Positions 11,048 to 23,700 of a stretch of DNA of 64,000 nucleotides are shown piece by piece (positions within the stretch are counted from its first letter, which is position 1; each line of letters starts with the position of its first letter). Both the position numbers and the translations under genes were made by a program. The stretch comes from Clytia hemisphaerica (Eukaryota; Cnidaria; Hydrozoa; Leptothecata; Clytiidae). The notes beneath the pieces were generated by a model that was not told where the DNA came from, searched no databases, and worked only from the letters and a program-made list of their open reading frames with translations. The DNA lies in NCBI GenBank assembly GCA_902728285.1, contig CACVBU010000604.1:1-64000 (forward strand). The letters are read 5' to 3'.

Positions 11048-12750
11048 ACAATGATGCAAAATGGCAAGCACAAAATGTGACGGAGCCGATTTTTGAGAAA
11101 AAAATTATTTGGGCAAATTTGGGCCAAAACTACCTAAAAATAGGGTTTTTTAGACTTTGTGCAACATCCTGTTATTATTTTTTCTGATTTTTTTGTACAA
11201 AGATGGAGGGCAAGATTCTCTAAAGAATGACTGAAGTGGTTTTTCCGGAAACTTCTATTCACCTTAACAACGGATTCGTATTTTGGGGAAATTCCCTTTA
11301 ACCAAAATAAGAAAAATAGCTTTTCTCATGTTGACTCATTATTTTTTTCTGATTTTCTGCACAATGATGCAAAATGGCAATGCACAAAATGTGACGGAGC
11401 CCGATTTTTGAGAAAAAAATTATTTGGGCAAATTTGGGCCAAAAACTACCTAAAAATAGGGTTTTTTAGACTTTGTGCAACATCCTGTCATTATTTTTTT
11501 CTGATTTTTTTGTACAAAGATGGAGGGCAAGATTCTCAAAGAATGACTTTAAGTGGTTTTCCCGGAAAATTCTTATTCACCTAAAAAGGATTCTCGTATT
11601 TGGGGAAATTCTTTAACCCTATTAGCCCCAGCTTTTTGACTTTTGTATCCCCAGGGGGGGGGGGGGGGTAAATCTACCACCCTCGTTATTTTCGATCTAG
11701 AAGAGCTATGGCCATGAAATTTTGTACCTGTTCTCCATCATGAGACAATTTTCCAGGAAAAAAAAAATTTGATTACTCATTCAAAATGATTACGTCATCA
11801 CAAAATTTCCACCTGTCGGAAAAAAGCCCCTATATGGTTTACAAAAATGTCATTCAGTCGACCAATAACGATATGTCAATTATGTTTGAAGATTCTGAAA
11901 GATAAAAGACTGTTCTTTACATAATGCCTTTGCAAATTCAAGGAAGTTTTCTTTAAAATCTATGCTGAAGATGAGTAAAATTTTCAAAATTTGATGACGT
12001 CCTAATGAGATGTCATCATTTCAAAAATCTTCTTTGATTTTTAAATTTGTATTATCATGCCTATCCGTGTCAAAATTGAAATGATTGAATAAATAGTTTA
12101 GAAGTTAGCACTTTAAAATTTTGAGTTTTTAGCGATTTAAGCGGGTTTATCCCATGTTTCACTATAAAGTCATAAAACCTGATCTGGACAACCTCTGCCT
12201 AAATTTTGCACAAGTACTCTAATAAGATTTTATTAAAGTCAGAAGTTTCAAGTCGTTTGAAAAATTTTTCTCCGAGATATAAACAAAAGAACTCCAGCGT
12301 GGTAGATTCTACCCCCCCCCCTGGGGCTAATAGGGTTAACCAATAAGCAAATATAGCTTTTCTCAATGTTTGACTCATTATTTTTTTCTGATTTCTGCAC
12401 AATGGTGCAAAATGGCAATGCCTAAAATGTGACGGAGCCCGACTTTCGAAAAAAAATATATTTGGGCAAATTTGGCCGAAAACTACCTAAAAATAGGGTT
12501 TTTTTGGACTTCGCGCAAAATCCTGTCATTACTTTTTTCTGATTTTTTTGTACAAAGATGGAGGGCAAGATTCTCTAAAGAATGGCAGTGGTTTTTCCCG
12601 GAAAATTATTCTTCGCCTTAAAAAACGGATTTTCGTATTTTTGGGGAAATTCCCTTTAACCAAATAAGAAAATATAACTTTTCTCAATGTTGATTCATTA
12701 TTTTTTTCTGATTTTTTGCACAATGATGCATAATGGCAATGCCTAAAATA
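11048..12750. repeat. Tandem array of about 310-bp units, interrupted by a MITE
   Basis: Units repeat ATGATGCAAAATGGCAA, CAAAATGTGACGGAGCC, AAACTACCTAAAAATAGGG, GTACAAAGATGGAGGGCAAG and TTCCCTTTAACC. They start near 11050, 11360, 12395 and 12715. The long gap between the second and third units is accounted for by the insertion at 11617-12335. Confidence 0.8.
11617..12335. mobile_element. 719-bp piggyBac-like MITE (TTAA target)
   Basis: Terminal inverted repeats CCCTATTAGCCCCA / TGGGGCTAATAGGG flanked by TTAA on both sides (11613-11616 and 12336-12339). Sister units of the host tandem array read CTTTAACC without interruption, giving the empty site. TTAA duplication with a CCC start is the piggyBac signature. 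Homopolymer G and C runs lie just inside each end. Confidence 0.85.
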
Positions 12751-12759
12751 TGACCGAGC

Positions 12760-13510
12760 CCGATTTTCGAAAAACATTTTTTTCCGGCCGACAATGCCCA
12801 AAATATGCCGGAAATCGCCGTTTTTCTGAATTTTCATTGGTTGTTTCTTCATTCAAAAACATTATTAATAGCAATGCCCACCATCAAGCATGTTTCAATT
12901 TTCAAAAAAATTGATTTTTGAAGCCGGAACCATTCAAAAACCGCCGGAACAACCTATTTTCGCCGGAAAGACAGTATTTCTTGAATTTCTTGAGCTGTAC
13001 TTTATATTTTTTATAAAATTTTGCGCACTGATGCAAGATGACAAAAATGAGACGGAGCCAGAATTTCGAAAAACACTTTTTTCCGGCTGAAAATGCTGGA
13101 AATATGCCGGTAATCGCGGTTTTTGCAGAAATTTTCAATTGACTTTTTCCTTATTTCTTTGTTTTTTCCTTATTTCTTTGTTTTTTCACACAAAAACATT
13201 ATTGATAACAATGCTCACCATCAAGCATGATTCAATTGTCAATAAAACTGATTTTTGCGACCAGAACTTTCTATTAATTTTTCCCTACAACCCTTCCCTC
13301 TCCCCCCTAGACTTAAACTACGTCGTTGTATTTGCTGTAGATAAACTTGCAATAGGATCTATTTTTCTATCTGTTCACTGATCTTTCCAACCCACTCTCC
13401 TGCGGCAATTTCTATTTTTAAGAACTCTTTATTATAAGCACTATTCCCGCGTTCCTGTGTCCAAGGAAAGACAGACGCGTGCTAGTCTACTCTCCCCCCA
13501 TCAACAATCA
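12760..13510. repeat. CCGGAAAT repeat and unique flank (allele lacking the 2.9-kb element)
   Basis: Nearly identical to 13951-14701. Contains the CCGGAAAT dispersed repeat, then a segment ending CTACTCTCCCCCCATCAAC, followed by the empty insertion site and the ARFGAP exon copy. Confidence 0.7.
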
Positions 13511-13678
13511 ATGATGAATTTATTGCGTTATGCATTTTCGCTAAACGCTATATTTTTCCAACTGATTTTGTTCATTTTTTCCCTCGCATTGCTATCTAAC
13601 TTTCATCATCAGGTAGGTCCATTCAGCTCTAGCTTGTTACTCCAACTTCAAAAATGTTTTCAATGTTCGTATTTTTAG

Positions 13679-13792
13679 TCATGTTTGATTGCCGTGTGCT
13701 ACCCAAACTGGGCTTCAATCACCTATGGTGTTTTCCTTTGTATTGATTGTTCTGCTGTTCATAGAAGTCTGTGTCCACCTAACATTCATCAG
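13679..13792 (+). pseudogene. Second, indel-broken copy of the ARFGAP zinc-finger exon (probable assembly duplicate)
   Basis: This 114-base stretch repeats the 119-base exon at 17776-17894 but is five bases shorter. Several single-base indels, some in short homopolymers, break the frame, while the splice-site context and flanking intron (13511-13949 versus about 17598-18056) are nearly identical. It directly precedes the N at 13950. Scattered indels in otherwise near-identical sequence look like unpolished long-read gap filling or an unmerged second haplotype rather than an evolved pseudogene. Confidence 0.75.
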
Positions 13793-13949
13793 GTGGGTTG
13801 TTTATGATGTTTACAGTTTTAATCATATGCCTTTGGTCATGAAAATAATACATGTCTGGTTTTTTAAATATTTTAATATTTGAAACTAGAGGTTGCTAGA
13901 TAATTATTGTAGCTCATTGGGATCATATACAGTTTCTATTTTGAGGGTC

Positions 13950-13950
13950 N
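13950..13950. other. Assembly gap or contig join (single N)
   Basis: The only ambiguous base in the window. The 750 bases before the exon copy (about 12760-13510) are repeated directly after the N (13951-14701). The 440 bases just before the N (13511-13949) recur at about 17598-18056. The join therefore appears to place two overlapping versions of one locus in series. Confidence 0.85.
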
Positions 13951-15697
13951 AAATATGACGAGCCCGCTTTTCGAAAAACTTTTTTTCCGGCCGACAATGC
14001 CCAAAATTGCCGGAAAATCGCCGTTTTTCTGAATTTTCATTGGTTGTTTTCTTCTTCCTCATGTCAAAACATATTAATAGCAATGCCCACCACAAGCATG
14101 TTTAATTTTCAAAAAAATTGATTTTTGAAGCCGGAACCATTCAAAAACCGCCAGAACAACCTATTTTCGCCGGAAAGACAGTATTTCTTGAATTTCTCGA
14201 GCTGTACTTTATATTTTTTATAAAATTTTGCGCACTGATGCAAGATGACAAAAATGAGACGGAGCCAGATTTTCGAAAAACACTTTTTTCCGGCTGAAAA
14301 TGCTGGAAATATGCCGGTAATCGCGGTTTTTGCAGAAATTTTCAATTGACTTTTTCCTTATTTCTTTGTTTTTTCACACAAAAACATTATTGATAACAAT
14401 GCTCACCATCAAGCATGATTCAATTCTCAATAAAACTGATTTTTGCGACCAGAACTTTCTATTAATTTTTCCCTACAACCCTTCCCTCTCCCCCCTAGAC
14501 TAGTAAACCACGTCGTTGTATTTTGCTGTAGATTAAACTTGCAATAGGATGTATTTTTCTATATGTTCACTGAATCTTTCCAAACCACTCTCCTGCGGCA
14601 ATTTCTATTTTTTATAAGAACTCTTTATTATAAGCACTATTCCCGCGTTCCTGTGTCCAAGGAAAGACAGACGCGTGCTAGTCTACTCTCCCCCCATCAA
14701 CAATCAATGTAGACTATGTTATAGTCTAAGACGAATCACTATCTAAGAAAAAAGCCCAAAGCCGAAGAAAATTCGCAAACGGGTTCTTTTGCCGAAAAGA
14801 GTTAACAGTCGGTAGATTTGCCAGTCTTAGACTATACGATTTTGGTACAAAATACAAAAACAGCCCAAATCGTACGAATTCGAGTTTCCGTATGCAAGGC
14901 CAACTGTGTTCGGTATTCGAAAAAATCAAAACAAAAAAAAAGAGGCGGGAGAGAAACTGAGATAAAAAAAGAGGGATTCCAAGAAATATTATAGTTCTCT
15001 TTGGAGACCCTCTTCCTTTTATTCCCTCTATATTTTCTTGGAACTACACTTTCTTTTCTTAGAAAACAATTTTTATAAACAGTAATTTTTTTAATAAGTT
15101 TGTAATTTCTTTGCAACAAGGATATCTATCTAACTTTCACCTTATAATTTCTTAAAAAACATCAAATCATGTAGTTTGTTTGTATGTTGTTTTTTTTGCC
15201 TGAGATTATATCCTTATATTTACCCCTTTTATATATTAAAGTCCATGTAAATAAAAGCTATAGTATATTCTCCCCACTACCATTTGCCCAAGACAAAGGA
15301 TATGTATCAACATTGACAGTTTTATATAAATACTTGCAATTTCGAATTTGTGACCTTCTGTTTTGTTGATAAAAAATTTTACAGTAGTGGATGAAAAATC
15401 TTATGATAAATTTTCAGGGAAAAAGTAAAAAAGCTCCAGCTTGTAAAGCTTTGCAGTATGTTGATCTTGCTTTGATTTGAGCTTGAATTTCTTCTAACCA
15501 AAAAGAGACGTTAAAAATGAGGATGAAATGGAGAAAAGTTAAGAAATCCCAGAAATTAGCTTAAAATGGAAAAGTACCATTATAAAAACCTTGAGGCAGA
15601 TTTAAATGACATTAAATTTCTTATTTACAAAAACTGATAAATAGGTAATTCAATCATGATAACAAATGATTCTAAACTGTCTTCCGACAATACTGTA

Positions 15698-15988
15698 CAC
15701 GTTTTTTTATTATAAGGAACACATTTATAAGGAACTCGAGGCTGAAAATGGTTCAAAAATAGGAATTGTTAAGGAACTGCTCAGGCTGAGAATAAGTGGA
15801 TTTGAAAATAATGTACCTTATTGGGACTAATTTGACCAAATTTTGATCTTTCAAGGGGCAAAAAGTTCAAAATTTCCTATGTAGTAAGGAACTCGATAAG
15901 GAACTTTGAGACTGAAATTCTCTGTAAAAATAAGGAATAACTCCAGGCTCAGAGCAAAGTTAAGGTTCCTTATAAAAAAAACAACGTG
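15698..15988. mobile_element. TA-flanked MITE nested in the 2.9-kb transposon
   Basis: This 291-bp element has termini CACGTTTTTTTATTATAAGG and, inverted, CCTTATAAAAAAAACAACGTG, flanked by TA on both sides. A second, nearly identical copy lies at 43865-44153. TA target sites suggest Tc1/mariner-type mobilisation. No coding capacity. Confidence 0.75.
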
Positions 15989-16029
15989 TATTACAGTCTC
16001 GACTAATTCCAGAAGGCTGATGTAAATTT

Positions 16030-16760
16030 TTCCAATTCATAATCTCAAATTATATCAGGACGTCAAGTGAAATAAATGTTGGTGAAATATTCCAACTCAT
16101 AATCTCAAATTGTACCAGGACGTCAAGTGAAATAAGTTATAATTTCAATTTATACCAGGGCGTTGGTGAAATATTCCAAGTCATAATCCCAAATTAAACC
16201 GCGACGTGAAGTGAAATATTCCAAGAAATAATCTCAAATTTGTACCAGACACCAGAGCGTCAAGTGAAATATTCCAAGTTATAATCCCAAATTAAACCAG
16301 GACGTGAAGTGAAATATTGCAAGTCATAATCTCAAATTGTACCAGAACGTCAAGTGAAATATTCCAAGTTATAATCCCAAATTAAACCGCGACGTGAAGT
16401 GAAATATTCCAAGAAATAATCTCAAATTTGTACCAGACACCAGAGCGTCAAGTGAAATATTCCAAGTTATAATCCCAAATTAAACCACGACGTGAAGTGA
16501 AATATTCCAAGTTATAATCTCAAATTGTACCAGGACGTCAAGTGAAATATTCCAAGTTATAATCCCAAATTAAACCACGAAATGGAGTACGTGGAGTGAA
16601 ATATTCCAAGTCATAATCTCAAATTGTACCAGAACGTCAAGTGAAATATTCCAAGTTATAATCCCAAATTAAACCAGGACGTGAAGTGAAATATTGCAAT
16701 TTATAATCTCAAATTATACCAGGACGTCGTGAAATATTGCAAGTCTTAATCTCAATAATA
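16030..16760. repeat. Minisatellite of about 46-bp units
   Basis: At least a dozen diverged tandem units built around GAAATATTCCAAG, TAATCTCAAATT or TAATCCCAAATT, and a GACGTCAAGT or GACGTGAAGT block. Some adjacent units alternate between two subtypes, suggesting a higher-order dimer. The array lies wholly inside the 14710-17595 transposon. Confidence 0.85.
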
Positions 16761-17775
16761 AACCAGGATACTGTGCCAAATATTTCATTTCTGTATTGTG
16801 CTCTCTGCAAATTACTGCCATATTTTCCCATGCATCCAATTTCTGAATTTCTGATTCTTACCTAGAAAATTTAGAATAATAATCTGATAATTTTTACAGG
16901 TCAAAATGAGAAAATGTGAAAGTTTTCAAACAAGAAGTATGTTAAAAGCAGTCCATAATTGACAATAAGTACTTTGTTTGACATTTTTCAAAGTTGTCAA
17001 AGAACTGCTAACACAAGATGAAAATAACCTTTTAAGAGTGGAGATATGAGGGTATTCACATATCTAATGAAACACTGCCTGTGATTCATAGGATTCATAA
17101 GAAATATACAAACTGACTTACCTACTTAGTTTCTCTGTGTCTTTTTGCTGTATGTAGACTTGTTGAAAAATCATTTTAAAACAGCTTCTACAGAAGCATA
17201 CTTGAGGAATAAGTACTCCCTTAAACTAAGTTATCTTGTAGTCTCAATAAAACAAATGAACCAAGAAGAAAAAATCAATAATGAGCTGGATTTTCACAGA
17301 AAAACCATAGATCCATCTTGTCCTTGTGTCTCTTCCCAGTGACCAGCGTGTTTTTGATCATTTGAACCTGTTTGAACCAAGCTCGGCCTTTAAACTTAGG
17401 CGGTTTTCACCACGGATCGACTAACCAGTCTCACTGGTTAGTCCAAGCAAAACCGCAAAATCTTTTTTATGCCAAAGAGTTATCGTCCGTTTCTTCGAAA
17501 CCCTCCCGCCGATTTTTTCCCGTATACCGCCATAACGCCATACCGCCATATTTTCCCGCCTTTACTATCACTGTAACGGACGATAACATCGTCTACAATC
17601 AATGATGAATTTATTGCGTTATGCATTTTCGCTAAACGCTATATTTTCCAACTGATTTTGTTCATTTTTCTCCTCGCATTGCTATCTAACTTTCATCATC
17701 AGGTAGGTCCATTCAGCCTCTAGCTTGTTACTCCCTAACTTCAAATGAATGTTTTCATTGTTTCGTATTTTTTAG

Positions 17776-20700
17776 TCATGTTTTGATTGCCGTGCTGCTA
17801 ACCCAACTTGGGCTTCAATCACCTATGGTGTTTTCCTTTGTATTGATTGTTCTGCTGTTCATAGAAGTCTTGGTGTCCACCTAACATTCATCAGGTGGGT
17901 TGTTTATGATGTTTACAGTTTTAATCATATGCCTTTTGGGTCATGAAAATATATACATTGTCTGGTTTTTAAAATATTTTAATATTTGAAACTAGAGGTT
18001 GCTAGATAATTATTGTAGCTCATTGGGATCATATAACAGTTCTATTTTGAGGGTCAAATTAAAGTGTTTGAAAAAAAGAAAATTATTAAAAAGGTCCCTG
18101 TTTATTTCCTTATATACTATAAGCTCGACATTAATTATGTACGTAAGGCGAGACCAATTTAGTTTGTTGTTCTACGGGCCCGACCGACCCTATTTTTGCT
18201 AAAATCAAAAAAATAATAATATTGAATTTCCACTACAATATATTTTACACACTAGTTATTTGTAAGAATCAAATTTGAATAAAGCTGAAAATTAATTTAA
18301 GAAATTGAAAAATTTAGAAAATCAAGCATTCCATACACTAAGATTTTATCATGATCTTCATCGAAGATAAAAAGGTGAATTTTTGAACTAGATATTTTTT
18401 GGAAAATATTTTCGGTACTTTAACAACCCTGATAAATGAAAAATTTATTTTTATTTTTCCGACCGACCGACCCATATTTTGCTAACGATCTCCCCGTAGA
18501 ACAACAAATTAAATTGTCTCGCCTAACTTTATTTCAAGATCGACACAACTTGATGGAAAATGGACGTGGCTTCAATTGAGACACATGCAATGTGGGGGCA
18601 ATGCCAAAGCAGTAAGTCTGACATTTTCATCAATTAAAGTCTTGCCAAAATTCAAATGTAATAACATTATTATTAGTAAAATTTGCTCATGATAATAATC
18701 ATAATCTCTTCCAAATTAGGTATAATTATTTTTCAGGTTATACGCCTTGTGAGCTTTTGCTGTACTTCATGCTTTACTTATCAATTTTAGAATGCATTTT
18801 TTCGACAACACAATCTCACAACAAGTGATGCAGGTGTCAAATATAAAAGGTATGCATTGTAAAGCTTTTGAATTCTCTCTGATTTTCCATGTTCAAGCTG
18901 GTTTCAAAAGTCCTTTGAAAGAATAATTTGCTCAATGAATTTAATTTAAAATCGATGCCATCGCCATGGAAGGAAGAATGGGAAATTTTAAGTAATTTTT
19001 CTTTTTCAACCATTTGGTGGCTTTCAGCTGTACTGGGAGTGAGGGAGTTTATCCCCTTTTCTATTTCCACTATACTTGGGTGATTGAATATGTGTTTGTG
19101 GGTGTATGCTCTACCTACTGAGCTATGCAATCAATTTTATTCCCATTTCAGTCGTGTTGCAAGCATGTATCGAGACAAATTATCACAGTTAGCACAAAAA
19201 GCGATGAAAGAATACGGGACTTCTACAGTGAGTTTTAAAATCTCGTTTTTGTGTAATAAAACTAGATTTTTTAAAGACCAAAAAGTTTACTTATTCCCTT
19301 GGCTTTTGAGTCCATATTAATTCTGATAAATAAATGTAACGTTGACTGTAACATTAAAATTTGTTTATTCAATTCTTCATCTCAAAGCACAAAGTACAAC
19401 GTCCTTACAGTAAATGTGAATTATTATTTTTTTAAGATGAAGCTTGTCGAGATAGGGCTAGGATATTATAACCTCTTGACATCTTTTTAACAACTTCCTC
19501 ATCCAGTTGAACATCGATACACATGCGCATGGACCAACAACTCCTGAACAAAAAGAAATCGACTTCTTCCAAGATATAGAGACAACTTACACTGCTGTTC
19601 CAGCTTCAGATTCACCTTCCATTGCTGCCAAAAATGCGAAAAATAGTGCAGGTAGAAAGTAGAAATGTTAACTATTGGGTTTACAACCAGTTATATTTTA
19701 ATAGAAATAAGACTTTCTTTTTATTATGCCCACTGCACAATAACCATTTTTTACAACTATCCTTAAAGATCTATTGTCAAGACCTTCTTTGTTTTATAGC
19801 GGATCCGAATCTCGATGTTGGTCATATGAGCACTTCACCACCTAAAAAAGGTAAAATCTACGGTTCTATATGGAATAAAATAGTCGCTCTAAAGGCAATG
19901 TAATCGTTGTTCAGCTAAAGAAAGCCTGAAGAAACTAAATGCAGGTATTCTTACTTTAAGCCTTGGTAAGTAATCAGTTTTTATTTTTAGATATGTTTCC
20001 AGTAGATGTTCTATATTAGAGCTAAATTTTGATCAATTTCAGAGGTTCGACAATCGACCATTGGCGGACGAAAACCTGCTCCAAAGAAGAAAGGAGGTGT
20101 AAGTAGTGCCTTAAATTGCTTATTCAGTTGACTTTGATATTCTTAATAATGTTGTTGTCATTATCTGCTGAAGACATGAGGAACATGGAGCTAACCATAC
20201 CTGAAAAACAATCATTAGTCGATACTAAGTTGAACATTTTCATTTCATAATATATTTTACTTTTTCAGCTTGGTGCGAAAAAAGGTGGACTCGGAGCTAC
20301 ACGAGTAAGATATCTTCTGGCTTAGCAATGTGAAGTGAGACAAATAATTTCCTATGATGCCTTTAATGTTCAGAAGATAACGAAAAAGTGAAAAAGTCTT
20401 TACTATCCTTTTTGATTAATACTGAGATTGGATATGTCAGAGTAAAGAGTGGAAATTCTTTTTAATAGACCTTAGTAATCATGTCAGTTTACGTCCATAT
20501 TATTTTATAGAGTTGCAGGTTTCTGCATTGTTTTTTTTTATCTTTGCATGGACTGTTTTTCATGCATACTTGGTTATCTTATTTTTACAGACCAAAGCAA
20601 ATTTTTCAGCTATTGAAACTGAAGCTCAAGAAATGGACAAAATGAAGGAACAGACTTCTATAGCGACTGCAACACCAACTTTTGATGAAATGAGTGACAA

Positions 20701-23700
20701 GAAATCTCCATCTACACCCGAAGATGTCCCACTATCCTCCTCTCTCATGTATAAGTCTTCTTCTATGAAAAGAGAAGAAGAAAAATTGAAAAATTCCGAC
20801 CCGAAGAAAGCAGCACAACTTGAACGGCTCGGGATGGGATTCGGTAACAGAACGTATGTTTTACCGCTTAATTTGTTCTGAAATTTTATTCGTATCTTTG
20901 AACAAGTGAAAATTGTTTTTGGATTTTGAAAAAAAATTCATACATCTCCATACAGCCTTAAAAATTTGAATAACTTTTGTTACCAGCTGCTATTTTCGTC
21001 ATGTTTTTTTATTGCTCTTAAATTATGGGGTGAAAATTAAGTTACCGGTATTTTTTCGAACAAACCTTGCGCTTCTGGCTGAATATTGTGCATGAATGAC
21101 AAAGTAATAATGTTCTAAAGATGTTTATACTTTCTTCAGCAATATTTCACACTCGATGGCAGACAGTATGCAATCCGTGGAGCAAGTCCGACCAGATAAT
21201 GAAACACGCAAGAAAGACTACTATCGATCCAATTCACCGACTGGTGATGGTTTCTTTGACAGGTAATTTAATGCTGCCTTGTTTTAAATATCTCAATTTC
21301 TTTTTGTTTTGAATTAATACTTAGTTCTGGTCCCTTGTTTAACTATATAGTGGTGAAGATTTTGCGAAATATCGTGATTCCCAATTTGCAGGGCTTTATA
21401 AGCTTAAATCTTGAATATGGCTGTTTTGATAGGGTAAAATTAATATGTTATTTAACTGGAAAGTAACCAAACAAATCTCCTGAGTGAATAGAGTTGGAGA
21501 GAAATTCTTTCTTCACATATACAATATCTGTGTCATCAACTCTCCTCTTGATTTTAGTTTCGATCGATATGGAAGCGACAATTCTAGAAGCTTGACTGAA
21601 GAACCACCAAGGTCAGTTTCTAACTAACATACTTTAATGGGATAAACTTTCGCGGGGATTAAATTTCGCGGTTGGGTCTCTCCGCGAAATTCAAAAATTT
21701 CGCGGGGACTTAATTTCGCGGGTGGCACTATTGGGTGTCAATATTTTCACGATTTATGACTTTCACTGTCAAATCATACATGTTGGTTTGTTGAAATACA
21801 CATTATTTGCGCCTCTTTGATGCAAGTAACCATTCAAAAAGTATTTATTTGACATATTTTGAGTTTTGTTTAGGAATATTTCGCGGATCAGGCCCTTCCA
21901 AAATTCCGTTGGGACTTAATTTCGCGGATTTTCGCGGATGACACCCAAATCCGCGAAATCCGCGAAATTCAATCCCCGCGAAATTTAATCCCCGCGAAAG
22001 TTTATCCCATTAAAGTATCTCGTTTCTAACTTTCTGGTGTAACTACCCCTTCTTTGCTACATTTTTACGTGAACATGAACATATAAACGACTGGTCATCA
22101 TCTTTGTTGCCGCCTGTATGTCAAATTCGATATTAAAAATCCAACAAAATTCCGCTGCTTCATTTAATTTTGCATTTATACAGCTTGGAAATTGCTTATT
22201 TTTCGCAAAAATATCTTCTCAACCTTTCTCGTAAGTTTACAAGAAATTTTATGTATACTTTTGAATCGTTTTCATCACTGGAGAAAGCCTGTGTTATGCC
22301 TCTTATCTTTCTCACAACGTTAGCAAAGTATTCCTCCCCGGAGGTATTATCATAAGCCCATTGTTTCATTTTCTGATTTTAACGTGGTGGCAACGAAACT
22401 ATGATAGCTTTCTACAATAATAAAAAGTAAATGGACGTCCAGTCGTTTATTATGTTCATGACGGAGGCCCGGAATCTTTGAGTTAGAAAACTTCGAGTTA
22501 GCTAACTCGAAAACTTGTGAGCGAAAAATAAATTCCGAGTTAGCTAACTCGAAAAAAGGTTTTGTGAAAAAGAAATTCGAGTTAGCTAACTCGAAAAAGT
22601 TTTTTCGAAAAATAAAATTCGAGTTAATTTTAACTCGAAAAATATTTTTTGAAAATAAAAAATCGAGTTAGAGTCGAGTGGCGTCATAATTTGCACTTTT
22701 ATGACGTCATAATTTAGCTAACTCGAAAATTCCCAACTCGAAAATCGCTAACTCGAAGTTTTCTAACTCGAAGATTCCGGGCCTCTTCATGACGTACTCT
22801 AATTCTGGAATAGATAAATAGATATGCCCTCCGATGCATCGGAATGGGTCCTACCCACGGTGGAGTAGGAATCACAGCGCAAGCAGACATTGCAACCCTG
22901 CAGATGCGAGCTGCCGAGCCATGGGACACTCGAACTACACGGAAGAACGGATGTCCTCGCAGGTGTAGAACCTCCTGAGTGTCACGGCACACCACAATGT
23001 CTGAAATATTTACCCATACTCTCGTATCAGAGTTATGGTACCCAATTCCCCTCACATGGCATGGGTTGACCCGGGCGAAGGAGCATTCACTTGCCAAGTG
23101 AATCGTAGTGCCACGGTGGGTATCGAACTCGAGCCTCCTGGACAGAAGTCAAGCACGATAACCACTACACCACTACGCCTGGAATAGTCCCTAAGTAACT
23201 AAGAGATTTTTTCATTACTTTCATATAACAGCTACGACAATCGATTTTCATCAAAAAGTGGTGGTTGGGGCCTTGAAGATATGTCTAACAGGTAAAGTTT
23301 CTTTGACATGGTGTTTTTTTGGAGGGTTGTTTCAATAGTGCTATCATCAGCTCTCTATACCAAGGTTTCCTGGATCAAATTTCTGTTCCGTTCGCCTCGT
23401 CGATTCGACTTTTATAATTTTATGTGGACGTGGAGGATATAACATTTTTTGGAGTTTAGAATTCTGACCCCCAGACAACCAGTTAAACCCCCCGGACAAT
23501 GGAGCTTTTCTTCTCGAATGTTTGTTCACCTGACTATTTCTTTATACACCTGGAGCCGGACACCCCCATGTACAAACATTTTTTGGAAGAACTCGTTCGA
23601 CTTGTGAAATTAGGGTGAATTCAAAACATCTTTTAAGAAAAAATTGCTACTATAATTATCTAAATCAATGCTTTTAAGAAAAAAATTAGGAAATCCATGC

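Larger units (their letters stand above)
14710..17595. mobile_element. 2.9-kb non-autonomous DNA transposon with TAGAC hairpin termini (Mutator-like)
   Basis: The 2886-bp insertion starts TAGACTATGTTATAGTC and its reverse-complemented right end reads TAGACGATGTTATCGTC, matching at 15 of 17 positions. It is flanked by the direct repeat CAATCAATG (14701-14709 and 17596-17604). The uninserted site is visible at about 13502-13520, where a single CAATCAATG runs straight on into ATGAATTT. A 9-bp target duplication fits Mutator-like elements. Each terminus is also a small inverted repeat (GACTAT-GTT-ATAGTC) able to form a hairpin. No transposase is recognisable. It carries a nested TA-flanked MITE (15698-15988) and a minisatellite (16030-16760). 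It sits in the ARFGAP intron. Confidence 0.8.

Noticed and set aside
10667-11127. Long reading frames on both strands (113 and 137 codons) with FVRS and NERT repeats
   Set aside because: They are produced by the (TTCG)n microsatellite, which has no stops in these frames.
12529-13138. Overlapping minus-strand frames of 78-107 codons
   Set aside because: They lie in CCGGAAAT and tandem repeat units, recur almost unchanged in other repeat copies and show no domain.
13679-13792. Genuine tandem exon duplication in ARFGAP
   Set aside because: The copy has scattered indels yet near-identical introns, and abuts an N. An unmerged allele is more likely.
16030-16760. CRISPR array, because of regular repeats
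   Set aside because: Units are contiguous and diverged with no unique spacers, and the genome is eukaryotic.
14700-17600. Transposase gene in the 2.9-kb element
   Set aside because: The frames in this interval are short and show no DDE or zinc-finger motif. About 730 bases are minisatellite.
22714-23097. Minus-strand frame of 127 codons
   Set aside because: It is a chance frame through a MITE end and the body of a SINE.
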